Shown: in pieces, positions 11,929-23,500 of the stretch
How positions within the stretch are numbered: position 1 is the first letter of the stretch
How the letters are laid out: each line of letters begins with the position of its first letter
Origin: Takakia lepidozioides
Taxonomy: Eukaryota > Streptophyta > Takakiopsida > Takakiales > Takakiaceae
Direction of reading: 5' to 3'
NCBI GenBank assembly: GCA_030704615.1
Contig: CM060733.1
Coordinates: 10,604,001 to 10,668,000 of the forward strand
Length of the DNA: 64,000 nucleotides
Notes under the pieces: generated by a model
Seen by the model: only the letters and a program-made list of their open reading frames with translations
Databases searched by the model: none
What the model was told of the DNA's origin: nothing
Translations under genes and position numbers: made by a program

Positions 11929-12634
11929 TGTGTTAAAATGTCTGTTTCCAGAATACCAGTTGAATGTTGCTGTTGTGGGTTTTGGGTATGCAGAAAAATG
12001 TAAAGTCTAAGCAGGCAGAAACAGATGCAAAGGGCTCTGAAGGGGACGGCTCCACGAAGAGTTCTGAGAATAGCGAAGACATCGACGAGCCTGAATTGCA
12101 CTACCTTGACAAGGTGAAAGAACTGATGTCATATCAAAAGGTAAATTCCCTGGAGGCTATTAGGGACATGATCGTCTCTGGAGGACATCTTGAAATCCCT
12201 CTGCCGGATGATCTCCATGCCCGTTGTTCGTCCTTCACTTTCGCATGACATTACCAAGTTGGAAACAGATTTCGTGCACGGGTATAGAATGGGTGCACAA
12301 GTTTTTTACATCTCACTGAAGGATACTAATGGTCACAGCACAAAAGTGAGCCCAAAGATTACGGACAACTGGGATGATTGCTGGAAGGATGTGAATGACA
12401 AGTTCGAGGACTCTCTGCTGCTTGGACATAACACCCAGCAGTTCTGCAACCACATGTTCTATGTCTGGGATGGGAACCATCGTCTGCTAGCTTAGATGGG
12501 GTACATTGCGAAACACCATTCAAAAGACAAGGACAAGCATTGTGTTGTGGAGGCAATGGTTCTGAATCCTGGGAACGACATCGCGAGACTTCTGACAGCT
12601 ATGCATGATGTGAACAAGTAGGACTTCCTCAAAC

Positions 12635-13277
12635 CTTGGTGCCAGGCTGGATTGTGCTTTTTGGGAACTGATTCAGATCCTTCACCGTCTGATCCGAGTT
12701 CCAAATCTCAAGCCATCTAACTTTTGTCTGGGGATCAACCATAGAGAGAGCCAGCCTGTGCAATTTCTCCTGTTGCATCTCTGGATGTATATGCTTGTCG
12801 TAGTGGGATTTGATTTGGAGAAGGAACTCTCCCCAAGTCCGGGATCCACTATTCTCAATTGCTTCAGGAAGGCCGACATCAGCTTCGTCCTCCTTATCTT
12901 GTACTCCTTCTTTATGGCTGCTCCAACACCTTTAGCAGTCCTCAGCTCTTCTGCTGTAGTGCGGTAGTACTCAGATTTCCCCCTCTCGGCGGCCTCTGCC
13001 AGTTCTTGCTGCAAGTAACAATGATTGGATTACCATACATACAATTGCAAATTTGTATTGAATAAGATATGAAGAAGTGGGTTGGGCCATACCGCATACA
13101 TGTACTCCAAAAATGTATCTCGGGTCAACGAGTACCAGGTCCCTGCAGCTCTTCCTGTTTCGCACTTCTTGATGACATCAGGATGTAGCACTGTGCGGAA
13201 CTCATCAAGCTTCATCAAACCAATTCTCTGAATGCGGAATAGTGTGTGGACCAAGCTCGTAGTAACATGCAATTTCT
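12635..13277 (-). pseudogene. Inverted middle exons of the methyltransferase-like gene
   Basis: Two minus-strand exons, complement 13093-13277 and complement 12635-13008, have clean sites (CGACAG acceptor, GCG|GTATGG donor, TTGCAG acceptor, AAG|GTTTGA donor). They encode VTTSLVHTLFRIQRIGLMKL, PDVIKKCETGRAAGTWYSLT, then AQELAEAAERGKSEYYRTTA and, after a frame change near 12900, SGSRTWGEFLLQIKSHYDKH and ALSMVDPQTKVRWLEIWN. They lie exactly between the plus-strand ParB-like exon (ending MHDVN) and the next plus-strand exon. Read in the gene's own order they would continue the ParB part. An intron-to-intron inversion is therefore likelier than an unrelated antisense gene. Confidence 0.5.
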
Positions 13278-13821
13278 CTGTCGATGTGCAAACAGGGAAT
13301 ACACATTGCATAGGTAAGAAATATTTAACGTTTGGACTTGAAATGCGCACAACATGCAATTTGAAAGGCAATGGGTTTGATCAGTGGCTTCACAAGGCCA
13401 CATTTTGGAGTCAGGTATTTGTGGATTCAAGTACCTGTTGTATATGAAATATCCTATAGCTTTGTCATGCGCAATTCTGATACATGTTCCCATTGCAGCT
13501 GGAGAAACGCGCCATTCTTGTCCTGGAGCAGAATTTGAAGGACTTGAATATTTCGATGGTCTCACCACCACATATGACCTTGGAGGTGTACATTAGAAAG
13601 TGGAAAGGTCTCACGTGGCGGTACTGTTTCTTCCGCGAGTTCTCCAGGGATGGCAACATATTGAGGTCGAACGATTTCGACAGTCAAGTTGGAGGGGAGT
13701 GGGCGATGATGCGTGTTGTGTACAGGTGCAGTGCCTTAAGCCTATCCATCACATTCTTTGAACTTTTGTCATGCCTCATTGAGAAAAGCTTAATATTTCT
13801 TTCCTGCTACACAACAGTTTG

Positions 13822-14066
13822 GTGATGGTCGGTACCGATCATCACATCCACTGCTATGATATTCTCTAGTCAAACAGTTGTCACTGCAGATCATGTCCAT
13901 GTTTCCATCCTTAATCCTGCCTCTATTATCATAGGCAGTCTGTTTCTGATGAATGAAGTGATGGTCGGTGCCGACCATCACATTTCCCAGTTGTGCAGTC
14001 TACATAATCATAAGGATTTGCCAACCCATGTTGCATGTGAAAGTGATGATCGCCACCGATCATCAC
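13822..14066. repeat. Three intronic palindromes of the same family
   Basis: Palindromes at 13822-13845, 13958-13981 and 14043-14066 match the upstream array. All three are in the intron between exons ending 13725 and beginning 14125. None of the 16 copies lies in an exon. Confidence 0.9.
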
Positions 14067-15317
14067 TTTCTTCTGCTTTTTGATATCTTGTTTTGGGGGA
14101 TGGTGTTTGTTTGAGCCTCCGCAGGTACACTAAATATGTGCTGATGGAAGGAAAACACCTGAGTGGAATCCCAGATTAGGTCCTGGACATGTGGTCCGAC
14201 CCTGCCAACGATCCCACCATGTACACAGCTAGTATCTTGAGGGACTGGAGTCATGCCCACTTCAGGGGCTGTGGATGGTACCTCGACCGCCCTCCAGAGC
14301 ACACGACATTTCAAGAGCAGCATATGAAGTATATGAACAGCCATGCGGAGATGCTAGCACCTTTGAACGACGAAGAGTACCAGAGGAACATTGCTTCATT
14401 GGCAACCAAGGAGCCAAACGCGCAGGCAACTCCACAGAAAGGTAGAAAGGCGGGTCGCAAGGTGAAAGATCCAAAGGCTTCGGAGGTAGTAGCCAAGTCA
14501 CCTGGGAAGCCTAAGGAGAAAGAGAAGGAGAAGGAGAAGGGGAAGAAGAAGGAAAAGGAGAAAGAGAAAGACAAGGAGAAGGACAAGGAGAAAGATGAGA
14601 CCGCTGGGAGGTACACCCGCACTATTGAATGCGTTTTCGATGCCAAGCCACACCCATCCCGTGCGGACTTGGCAGGGCAGATCAAGATTGTGAATGAGGG
14701 ATGGCTGGCGATGATGGAGACTCGGAGAAAGAGTTACTCGGGGGTGCCATCACCGACTTGGGATAACATGATTTCATTTCTTCATCTGGTAAGAATCTTT
14801 CTCTTCACATGGGACTTTCAAAATTGTGAATGCGAATGTAGATGATGGTTTCTGTTGGGACCCTCATTTTTATTTGACTTGAAATTCTACCTGTATGCTG
14901 CAGGTGAGCACTGGTCCCTCATTCGTATGCGGTGTTCAAAAAACCTTTGCCGCTGACATGGTCATCCTTGACATCCCAGACGGCCAGCCTGTCCCCGATG
15001 TTCCTCCAAAGGGAAAGACTCCATCCTGGAACAGATTCGATGAGAACTACTGGAGTTGGGTATTCGGATTCTGCAAAATTTCCTTTCAGATGCATGAACG
15101 CTTTTGCTCTTCCAGTCATGTGACAAGGATAGTCGTAGGGGACTGGCATCATACCTGAAGTCGTCTGGGTTCGAAATTCTGAGGACATGGAATTGTGTGA
15201 ACATCCTGTACCTTCTGAAAGGTGGTTGCCCTGGACAGCTGGTATGGCACCGCCCTCCTCTGAACTGTTTCCCAATGTCTTTTCAATTGTTTCTGCTGGC
15301 TTGCTCTACCACCATAT

Positions 15318-15341
15318 GTGATGATCGGCACCGATCATCAC
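15318..15341. repeat. Single intronic palindrome
   Basis: One more copy (arm GTGATGATCGGC and complement) in the intron between 15241 and 15449, the sixteenth and last in the window. Confidence 0.9.
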
Positions 15342-15884
15342 AAAAACATTCCATTGTAGTTTTCATTTGCAGTCCATGTTCTGTTCTTTCATGCGCCAGA
15401 ATTCCTTTCAAATTTCCATGTCTCACTCCTACCTTGCATCTTTGCCAGACAAGGATGTTTGAGGCAATCTGCTTGAGGAGGATTCGCACCTCCAAAACAC
15501 CTTCCTCCGTTCGCAGCTTTGAAATTTCCGACCAGGGGTGTTTTATCAACCAACCATATGAACCGCATGTGGATGACATGTTGTACAATTTCATGCACTC
15601 CAGTCAGACAGCCAAAAGACCAGATGGGTTTCCGTGGAGAGGTGCAAGGGAGAGAACCCCAACGTTCATGCAGACGCTCTTGGAGTCATGCAGCCACCAT
15701 TCTGCAAGGGTGGTCGACCTCACACTATCCACAGGTTTGTTGGTTCAATACTATTTCCATTTTCAAGGTCTTCCAGTTTGCATCCGATTTTGCATCCTCT
15801 ACAACCTTCTTGAGGCTTTTTGTCTTGGCACCATTGGTGCTCTATTCATTTGTCTATAGCTGGGCAGGCTCTGGTTGCTAACTA

Positions 15885-17960
15885 GGTAATCCAATCTTCC
15901 TCATGGTTTTCCTCGGCTGTCTAGTCCCCTGGCTCCAAGATTATCTCGCAGATTAAAACCATGACTCGTAACTTCATATGGGGGGCTACCCCGGCTATGC
16001 CAAACAGAAGAAGCCTGATAAGCTGGGCCCATATCTCTCAAAAAGAAAAAAACGGGGGCTTAGGGGTTCTGGACCCTCAATCTCAAATCCTTGCCTTATT
16101 GGCCAAATGGGTGCCTAGAGTTTTGACTCATCTTTCATCTCCGTGGAGCCTTGTTGTCAGATGTCATATTCTGGACTCTGGGCCTCTAGCGGCATCTTGG
16201 CCAGAGTCATTGAGATGGATAACCTAGGGTAACCGCTCCTCCCGTGCCTTCTCCTTCGGTTCAAAGGCGTGGCAGTCCATCTGGGCTGCCTGGATTAAAA
16301 TGAGGCCCAGTCCACCCCGCTAAGACAAGGGAAGAAGCCATGAGGCAGCCTCTATTTGGAAATCTCAATGCTGACTCTGACTCCTTAATTACCTGCTCTA
16401 AAAAAATGGGCATCCTGGGAGAAGGCAGGGATTGGTTGCTTCCTCCACATTTGGGAATCAGGGTTGATTCTACCCAGAGCCACAACCACCAACAATCTTT
16501 CACCTAAGAAGGCTGCATGCTGGGATCAGATTGTCAATGACATTCCTCAATTGTGGATATCGCTTTGTTCTTTTCCTTCCAATATTAGGGCTTTGCCAGT
16601 ATGGCTGGGGGGGACAGTGGCAATGCTTCTAAGTATGCCCTTTATGCAATCCACAGAATAAGGAATCTAAACTCTGGATGGAAATTTCAAGTTCAATTTG
16701 ATGGAACCCTAACTTCCCCAGTGTGGTCTCACTTGCTAGAATCGGATATGCATGCCATTAGAGTTTACTGCAAAGACTCTGGGAAATGCGATCCAATTCC
16801 TCCCATGAATATGCAACATTATTTCGGATCCTTCAACTGGTTTCTTACTGCCCCTTTGCATATGCTGCAATTCGACCCAGCAGAATGGAACTGGATATCT
16901 AAAAGGCATGATCCTTTTCTGGGATACAAAGTCAAGCTGGGCTACTCTTTATTAAGGCCTCCAGTTACTTTTGAGGCCAAATGGAATGCCAAGTGGGGAC
17001 ATCTACCCACTCTACCCCTAAATTGGCAACACATCTGGAAGGATGTATGGAGAAAGGACAGACAGGCCAAAATCTCGGGATTTCTTTGGAAGCTGGTCAA
17101 TAGAATTCTGTCTGTCCTTCAAGTCATTCCAGATGCTCCTGACCAATGTCAAGTGTGCAACCTGGGTCTCTCGGAATCACTGGATCATTGTTTGGTAGAA
17201 TGCCCCTTCGCTGGGTTCATCTGGAATCGTATCAGAATGTTTTACTTGGCCTGGGACCCGTCCATTCCCATGTAGTCTTCGTTAATCTTGCTCAACCTTC
17301 ACGAAGGATCAATCTATTCTAAATGCCCGGTATGGGCCTGTCTTCGAGCGCACTCGCTATGGAATGTATGGAAAAACAGATGTTCATTGGTGTTGGGGGG
17401 GGGTCTTTAGCCCAGTGTTCAGAAGGTTTTCTTCATGATCTATTCAGATTTAATGACTGAAGCAAGAAAGGCCTGGAATGTCCTGTGTGCAGCTACTTCT
17501 CGATGTGCACAACGAAGGAGACAACTACTTTTCATTGGCTTTGATAATGCTTGGGGAAAAGGGAACATCATCTGCACAACGACATCAGACTCATTGATTG
17601 TCTGGAACGACAGCATCCCGCCATGATGGCAGCTCCACTAGCGCCCAACTATCTATGGAGCAGGAAGAATCAGATAAGAATTGGAGGCATAAGAGAACCT
17701 CCAGAAAGGGCAAATCCAAAGCCCACCTCTCTTTTGAATCCTCTGGACGCAGAATCAATGAGCCTTTGTAGTCTTGTCTCGCTGCTATGGACCTACTCAT
17801 CCTTAGTCTCCTGCAGCCTCTCTTAGATTTGGCCAGGGGGCAGTGTCTCCTTTATCATCCTTATGGTTGTTTTTTCATGAGGTTATTTTTTCCTCAGTTT
17901 TATTAATAAAATTTGTCAGGGCTCCCCTGTTCACAACCAAAAAAATAAAAAAATAAAAAA
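15885..17960 (+). mobile_element. 5'-truncated LINE (L1-type) retrotransposon
   Basis: Only the 3' part of a non-LTR element remains. It starts inside the reverse-transcriptase C-terminus (NFIWGATPAMPNRRSLISWA, KEKNGGLGVLDPQ) and runs through the zinc-binding domain to a 3' tail with TTATTAATAAAA and an A-rich run at 17938-17960. The 5' edge sits against the last recognisable codons of the methyltransferase-like gene, so insertion there is likely. AGGTAAT at 15883 and AGGTAGT at the 3' edge could be an imperfect target duplication, but this is weak. Confidence 0.8.
15961..17275 (+). pseudogene. LINE reverse transcriptase C-terminus and zf-RVT domain
   Basis: First piece (15961-16227): the 'F.WG...R..I.W..I...K..GGLG..DP' pattern typical of the end of plant L1-type reverse transcriptase. 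Second piece (16601-17275): WNWISKRHDPFLGYKVKLGY and, near the end, QHIWKDVWRKDRQAKISGFLW with C-x2-C (CQVC), an H and an EC before the stop, the zf-RVT domain. Frames change between the two (16228-16600), and the upstream endonuclease and catalytic YxDD parts are missing, so it is dead. Confidence 0.8.
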
Positions 17961-20272
17961 GGTAGTATGTAGGCAGCGTCCATATAGTATGATCAAATAG
18001 CATATATTAGATTGTTGATTGGAATTGTTTTCCAATAGGAGAAACCTTTCCAGATTTTCGAATGCTCGGTTATTTATGTAATCTTCTGACCCAAAAATAC
18101 ATACGATATTACTGCAAATCTTCAATTCATCCCCACCTCCCCAGCCCGAGTCCAACTTAGTCCCCAACATCTTTGTAATTTTGATCTAATAAGACAAATT
18201 AGATAATGATTTCTAAATACTATTTCATTTGTTGGCCCTTGGGTCCTTCCCAGACTGGGATTTTGTTAGCCAGGTTGGGTCAAACATTGGGAACACATAT
18301 GGTATTGATACATGAAGAGTTGATGGATGATAAGTATTTCATTCATAGGGACTGATGATTTACAAGAACAAAAATCGTGTAACCCTCCTGCTAAAAAAGG
18401 CAGCTGCATGTATCCCATGCGTTTGTTTCCCAGGCTGGACTACGTTGTGGTGACAAGTTTTTGGCTTATACCTTATATTGGAGGTGCTAGTATATTTGAC
18501 ATAGATGGGTGGATAGATGATGGATGATAAATGTTTCATTCATGGGGGCGATCATCACACAAGGGCACTCCGCGTGAATAGTGCTACTTTCATCCATAAT
18601 AAACTTGAAACTTCATCCATTTACTCCAGATGTTACGTGAGGGAGGTGTTACATGAAGAAGGCACATCATCTAAGTAGTTTTTGGCAAAGGAGAGGAGGT
18701 GACATCTGGGAGGCACAACAATGACTTAGCGATTTTTTCACACTGATGCATAGTCTCCTGTTTACAATAGAGATTCGAATACTCACCCAATGCTTCGATG
18801 TTACTACTCCAGTAGTAGGTATGATGTCATTCTTCGCGGACGTTAAAAAATACATATAACCCTCCTTGAAACTTCGCATGTATCCCCAATGCGTTCCTTG
18901 ACCAAATTAACTTTGAAATTTTTGACTGATTGAATAAGCCCCCCCCCCCCCCAATCCAAGCATATTAAGGGGACTATGACAATAGACAATTGTTTTTGAT
19001 ATAGTCTTGTAGCAGTCACCCAAAAAAACAATGAGAAATATTCCCTGGAAATTTCGCTGTTCATGCTCACCGCTCATGCAAAGTGATTAACTATAATATT
19101 ATGTTGATAGGCAAATTTAAGATATGTTAGTACCATCACCTTCACGTAACTTAGTGGAATTCACACATATATTCCGTAGGATGGCTTTTCAGGATAGTGT
19201 AAATTTGAACAAATAATCATTATATTATTCATTACACGGAGTCATTCTCTCATATAATGATACATCGGCCCACATAAATACATTATTCACAGAAATAAAA
19301 TGTGAGCTTTTAATCTTGCTCACAGGAATGATTCTTTTTGCCAACCCACCATTAACTATAAGAGTACACCACAAAGTACAAACGATACACATGAACAGTA
19401 TGATCACTGGATCTCACACTGTCTGGTAGTCACCTATTACTTTTAAGAGGGACAAAATACCCTTTGCATTCCCACAGGTCAGGGTCAACTATGCTATTAT
19501 CGGTGGCGGCAAAGCAAGATAATAGATGAATACCCACTATCTTACCTGGGACTCAGTATTTTGGATTTGTAGTGTGCACTCTGCAAAAGTATACATTGTT
19601 GTACATTGTTGTAGTTGGCTGTTTTAGGGAATTATCCCATATTGTTTGCACATCATTTTGCAGGGACTACTGTCGTGGCACATTTGGGCATAGGACACAA
19701 AAAGTGTGCAGATGTTGAGGCAGTTTTCAGGACTGCCAACCCTGCTAAGTTATTCCCTAGCTCACAGGGAGGGATTGTAGGTCCCCAGGTTTGAAGGATG
19801 TGATCTACTTACACCATTTACAATTGTTTTCAGACACTATACAAGCCTAGAGCTCTCAACAAGTCACTGTGAAGGGCTTCTTCCTTCCAGTTTCCCCAAA
19901 AAGGAACAGAAAAAACAAAAACAAATCCTAGAAAACAATCGGAACCGTCAATCTGCCCTCCGTATTCCATGTGGATCCTTGAGAGCGCAGAATTGTAGAG
20001 AAAGGTGCCCCCTCAGATAAGACGCGCACCGTGCAACGGATTCTGAGGTGGTTCGATGCTCAACGACACTTCTCGTCCCCCTTCCGGTTCTAATTTTTTG
20101 TTTGTGTCTCTTCCTCTCTCTAAGTTCTCACTTGGGTTCCTCTGATGCCACACGTTTTCTTCCTATCAGTAGCGAAGAGCTCATGCTCGCTTTCTTGCCC
20201 CACCTGCTGCAATTGCTGATTGTGGGCTCTCAATCCCTTACAGAAATTCTGTAGGGGTTGTGTCCCACAGCC
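17961..20272. other. Long intergenic region upstream of ZDS
   Basis: AT-rich DNA without a convincing gene. It has a poly-C run at 18939-18953 and two similar words (GATGATAAGTATTTCATTCAT near 18329 and a GATGATAAATG...TTCATTCATGGG copy near 18522), so a small repeat is possible. The last few hundred bases should hold the promoter and leader of the carotenoid gene, but I see no TATA box or element clear enough to call. Confidence 0.5.
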
Positions 20273-20527
20273 ATGGCGGGTCTCATTGAGACAGTGAGAG
20301 GCCCAGCGGGAGTTGGGTGTTGGTACTCGCAGTCGTATGCGTTGCTGTCCTCCCAATGCTCGAGTCTCTGTCCTGCATCTGCCGCCTCGCCTTCCAGCAG
20401 CAAATGTCGAGTTAGAAGGACGGGGAGGCTGCAAGTCTCCAGCTCCTTGCAGTCTATGGTGTCTGATATGAGCAAGAAAGGTATGGCTTCCAGGTACGGT
20501 AAGATGCCAGCCAGAGAGCGAGAGCGA

Positions 20528-20564
<37 letters not shown>

Positions 20565-23500
20565 ATGGATGCAGATGTACAGGAGGAGGTATTAAAGACT
20601 GTCATATTTTATATTGGAAGGTGGAAGTGCAGAAGCAAGTGTTATTGGGTGAAGAGAGGCACGAAAGTTGGTTGCTTCTGAGTCGGGATGATGCTATGGG
20701 ACTAGTACAGTGTAAGGTGATGCAGGAAAATTCTGGGTGGACAATGTGAGCACCCACACTGTGAGTGCAGCAGCAGAGAAGCTCTGAATTTGCTTGATTC
20801 CCCCTGACTTGCCTATATGACAATCCCATTCGAAGATATCGTGGTTTAACAATGAGTATGAGAGTGCCTAGCACCGAATTTGCTGATATACTCGCACCGT
20901 TTGTGCTTAATGTGAGCTTTTCTCCAGTGTTGAGTGAAAGCCCCCTCCTGCTTTTGACCATCCTTGGTTGGTCGAATTTCCAGGAGGAGATTCCTCTCCA
21001 TTTACTCCACTGGACATTTTTTCACTCCAGTCCATTCTGCATTGCAGATAAGTCGAGTTTGCTAAACCAATATGCGGACACCGGAATTGGAATGAAAGGT
21101 TATGTAGAGATAGGACGCGGTTTAAGTCCTTCTACTCTTCTGGTATTCATGTCCTTGTATGCCCCATTAATAGAGAAGCTAAAGGCCTAACAAAATGGGG
21201 GTGGGAGCAGCACCGAAGGGGTTGTTTCCACCCGAGCCACAACCATACAGCGGCCCAAAGCTGAAGGTGGCCATCATTGGGGCGGGCCTCTCCGGGATGT
21301 CCACAGCTGTCGAACTTCTGGATCAGGGCCATGAGGTACTCTTTCGGTTTGTTTGCCCAAACCTTAGTGTGCACACAGACATTGACCAGGAGCAACAGAT
21401 ATGATTTTGAAGTAGATGGGAAAAAGACTTGTGAGCGGTCTTTGTTTCTTGAGAATTGGGCTGTTAACGCACATCATGCTCTTCTTTGCCTTACAAGTGT
21501 AGGTCCTATCATACAGAAGTTACTGAAATTTGTGCAGCCTATTTCATGATTGAGTCCATTCTCACTACAAAGCTATGTTGGTATTGGCAGGTGGATATAT
21601 ACGACTCACGGTCCTTCATAGGTGGAAAAGTAGGGTCATTCATGGATAAAAATGGTAACCATATTGAGATGGGTTTGCACGTGTTCTTTGGCTGCTACAA
21701 CAACCTCTTTCGTCTTTTGACCAAGGTCTGTTCCACACTGTTCTACTCTCTCTTCTTGTCCCAGAAGCTCTATGAGCTTTCCGCGGAGTTATAAAGCACC
21801 ATCATCATCATCATCATCTTCTTTGGCTGGTTGCTGAAAGATATGTGGCAGAAGGTTTGCAGCAGCATGAATTTTAATTTGAATATGACAGTTATTATTT
21901 CAGAGTGGTTTGTGAAGGGTCTATTTCGTGTCTTTGCATTGAACAGTCAATGATGGAACATGGGTGGAGTGAGACCAGGTTGGGGCTGATAACAATCTGC
22001 TGGTGAAGGAGCATACCCATACGTTCATTAATAGAGGTGGAATCAAAGGAGGTAAACTTCTCAACAAACCCTAGTAGAATTCTGACTATTATTGTAGCTT
22101 TCTGGCATAGTTTTTGCTGTTGTGTTTGACTAATGTCAGCGGACACGTCTCGATTGCATCCATGTGAGCTAGAAAGGCATATCTAGTGTACGTGCGCATG
22201 TGTCTCTTCTGGGCCTTCTCTGATACCATAAGATTCTGGTTTCACCAGAGGCTATGCATTACAGGAGCTTTCTGAAGTATACACTTTTCGTGATTAGATG
22301 TATATAGAGTCACATGTGTGTTGTATGCTTGCTGTCTTCTCAGTATGCTCTCTGTGGTGTGCATGACAGAATTGGATTTTCGATTTCCAGTGGGTGCACC
22401 CCTCCATGGCATGAAGGCTTTCCTTACAACTAATCAACTTGAGGTAAAATGAGACAAAGGCTAAGGACCTCCATGTCACTCTATTAAAAGTTTGTGATTT
22501 GTTTCTGGGGAGAAGCAAGTTCATTTTCTTTCTGTATGGTGCTCTGCTTACAGAGCTCTGCATGTGCAAGTTTCTTGTCAGCGCTCTGAGGGTACTGTCT
22601 GTGGTTTAATTGATCTGCGTTTTCAACCAGGGCAGATCTTTGACAAGGCAGCAAATGCAGTGGCTCTAGCTACGAGTCCAGTTGTGCGAGCTCTTGTGGA
22701 TCCAGAGGGAGCGATGCGTAACATTCGTGATTTGGATTCGGTATTTATTGAGGACTTTGAGTGCCTTCTTCTCTTTCTTCCTTGCACCTGTTAGTTTAAT
22801 TCCTTTTTGGTTCATTGGTTGTACATTTCCTACTCGTGCTATCACAAGACTGAACTTGTGTTTTTCCTCTTTAGGAGATGATGTTCATAATCTCTGTATC
22901 ATTGGGCATGGCAGATAAGTTTTTCGGATTGGTTCATTTCTCATGGAGGGACACGCATGAGCATCAAAAGGATGTGGGATCCAATTGCATATGCACTTGG
23001 GTTCATTGACTGTGACAATATCAGTGCTCGCTGTATGTTCACTATTTTTGCTTTCTTTGCAACTAAAACGGAGGCATCAGTGCTCCGCATGCTCAATGGG
23101 TCTCCTGACTTGCGGCTGAATGGTCCCATCAGCAAGTATATAACCGACAGGGGTGGCAGGTAGGCTAGCATTTTCTCTCCAGTTCAATCTTAGTTGATCT
23201 GTTGTTTTATGCATAGTTGAGGGTTAGCGAGGGAGGAAACCCAGGAGGGGTAGGGGTTCTGTGAGATTTGTTGGGCTTTAAACATGTCTGGTCTTTGCAG
23301 GTTCCACACAAGATGGGGATGTCGGGAGATTCTGTATGACTATACTCCTGAAGGCGAAACTTATGTTTCTGGGCTTGTCCTGACTAAGGTGGGTGTTCTG
23401 CAGTTCTTCTCCATGCTTTGTTGCTAAATAACTGTCTGTTGTCCAATTTGGTTGGATGGGGAGTGTTGGAGTAATTTTGTTGGAGAAATCTTCTCACTGT

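Larger units (their letters stand above)
11988..15884 (+). pseudogene. ParB-like domain plus beta-class DNA methyltransferase, broken
   Basis: Plus-strand exons with good splice sites: 11988-12617, 13499-13725, 14125-14788, 14904-15241, 15449-15734 and 15859-15884. The first contains RPSLSHDITKLETDF...GYRMGAQVFYI and YVWDGNHRLLA, a pattern like ParB/sulfiredoxin domains. A lysine/glutamate run follows at 14505-14600. ADMVILDIPDGQPVPD with a later WNRFDENYWSWVF sits where beta-class amino-methyltransferases have their DPPY motif IV. GFPWRGARERTPTFMQTLLE then VVDLTLST joined by splicing to AGQALVAN resembles the C-terminal motif I. The motif order IV then I defines the beta class. Breaks: frame change near 12225, TAG at 12493-12495 where W is expected, TAG at 14177-14179, frame change near 15140-15160, inverted middle exons, and a LINE right after VAN. 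DIPD for DPPY suggests weak or lost activity. Assignment is by motif reading only. Confidence 0.5.

Noticed and set aside
14311-14685. Minus-strand Ser/Phe-rich ORF
   Set aside because: Antisense of the Lys/Glu run in the methyltransferase-like exon.
20258-20272. Upstream extension of the ZDS first exon
   Set aside because: The extra codons start from a TTG. The ATG at 20273 gives a normal transit peptide.
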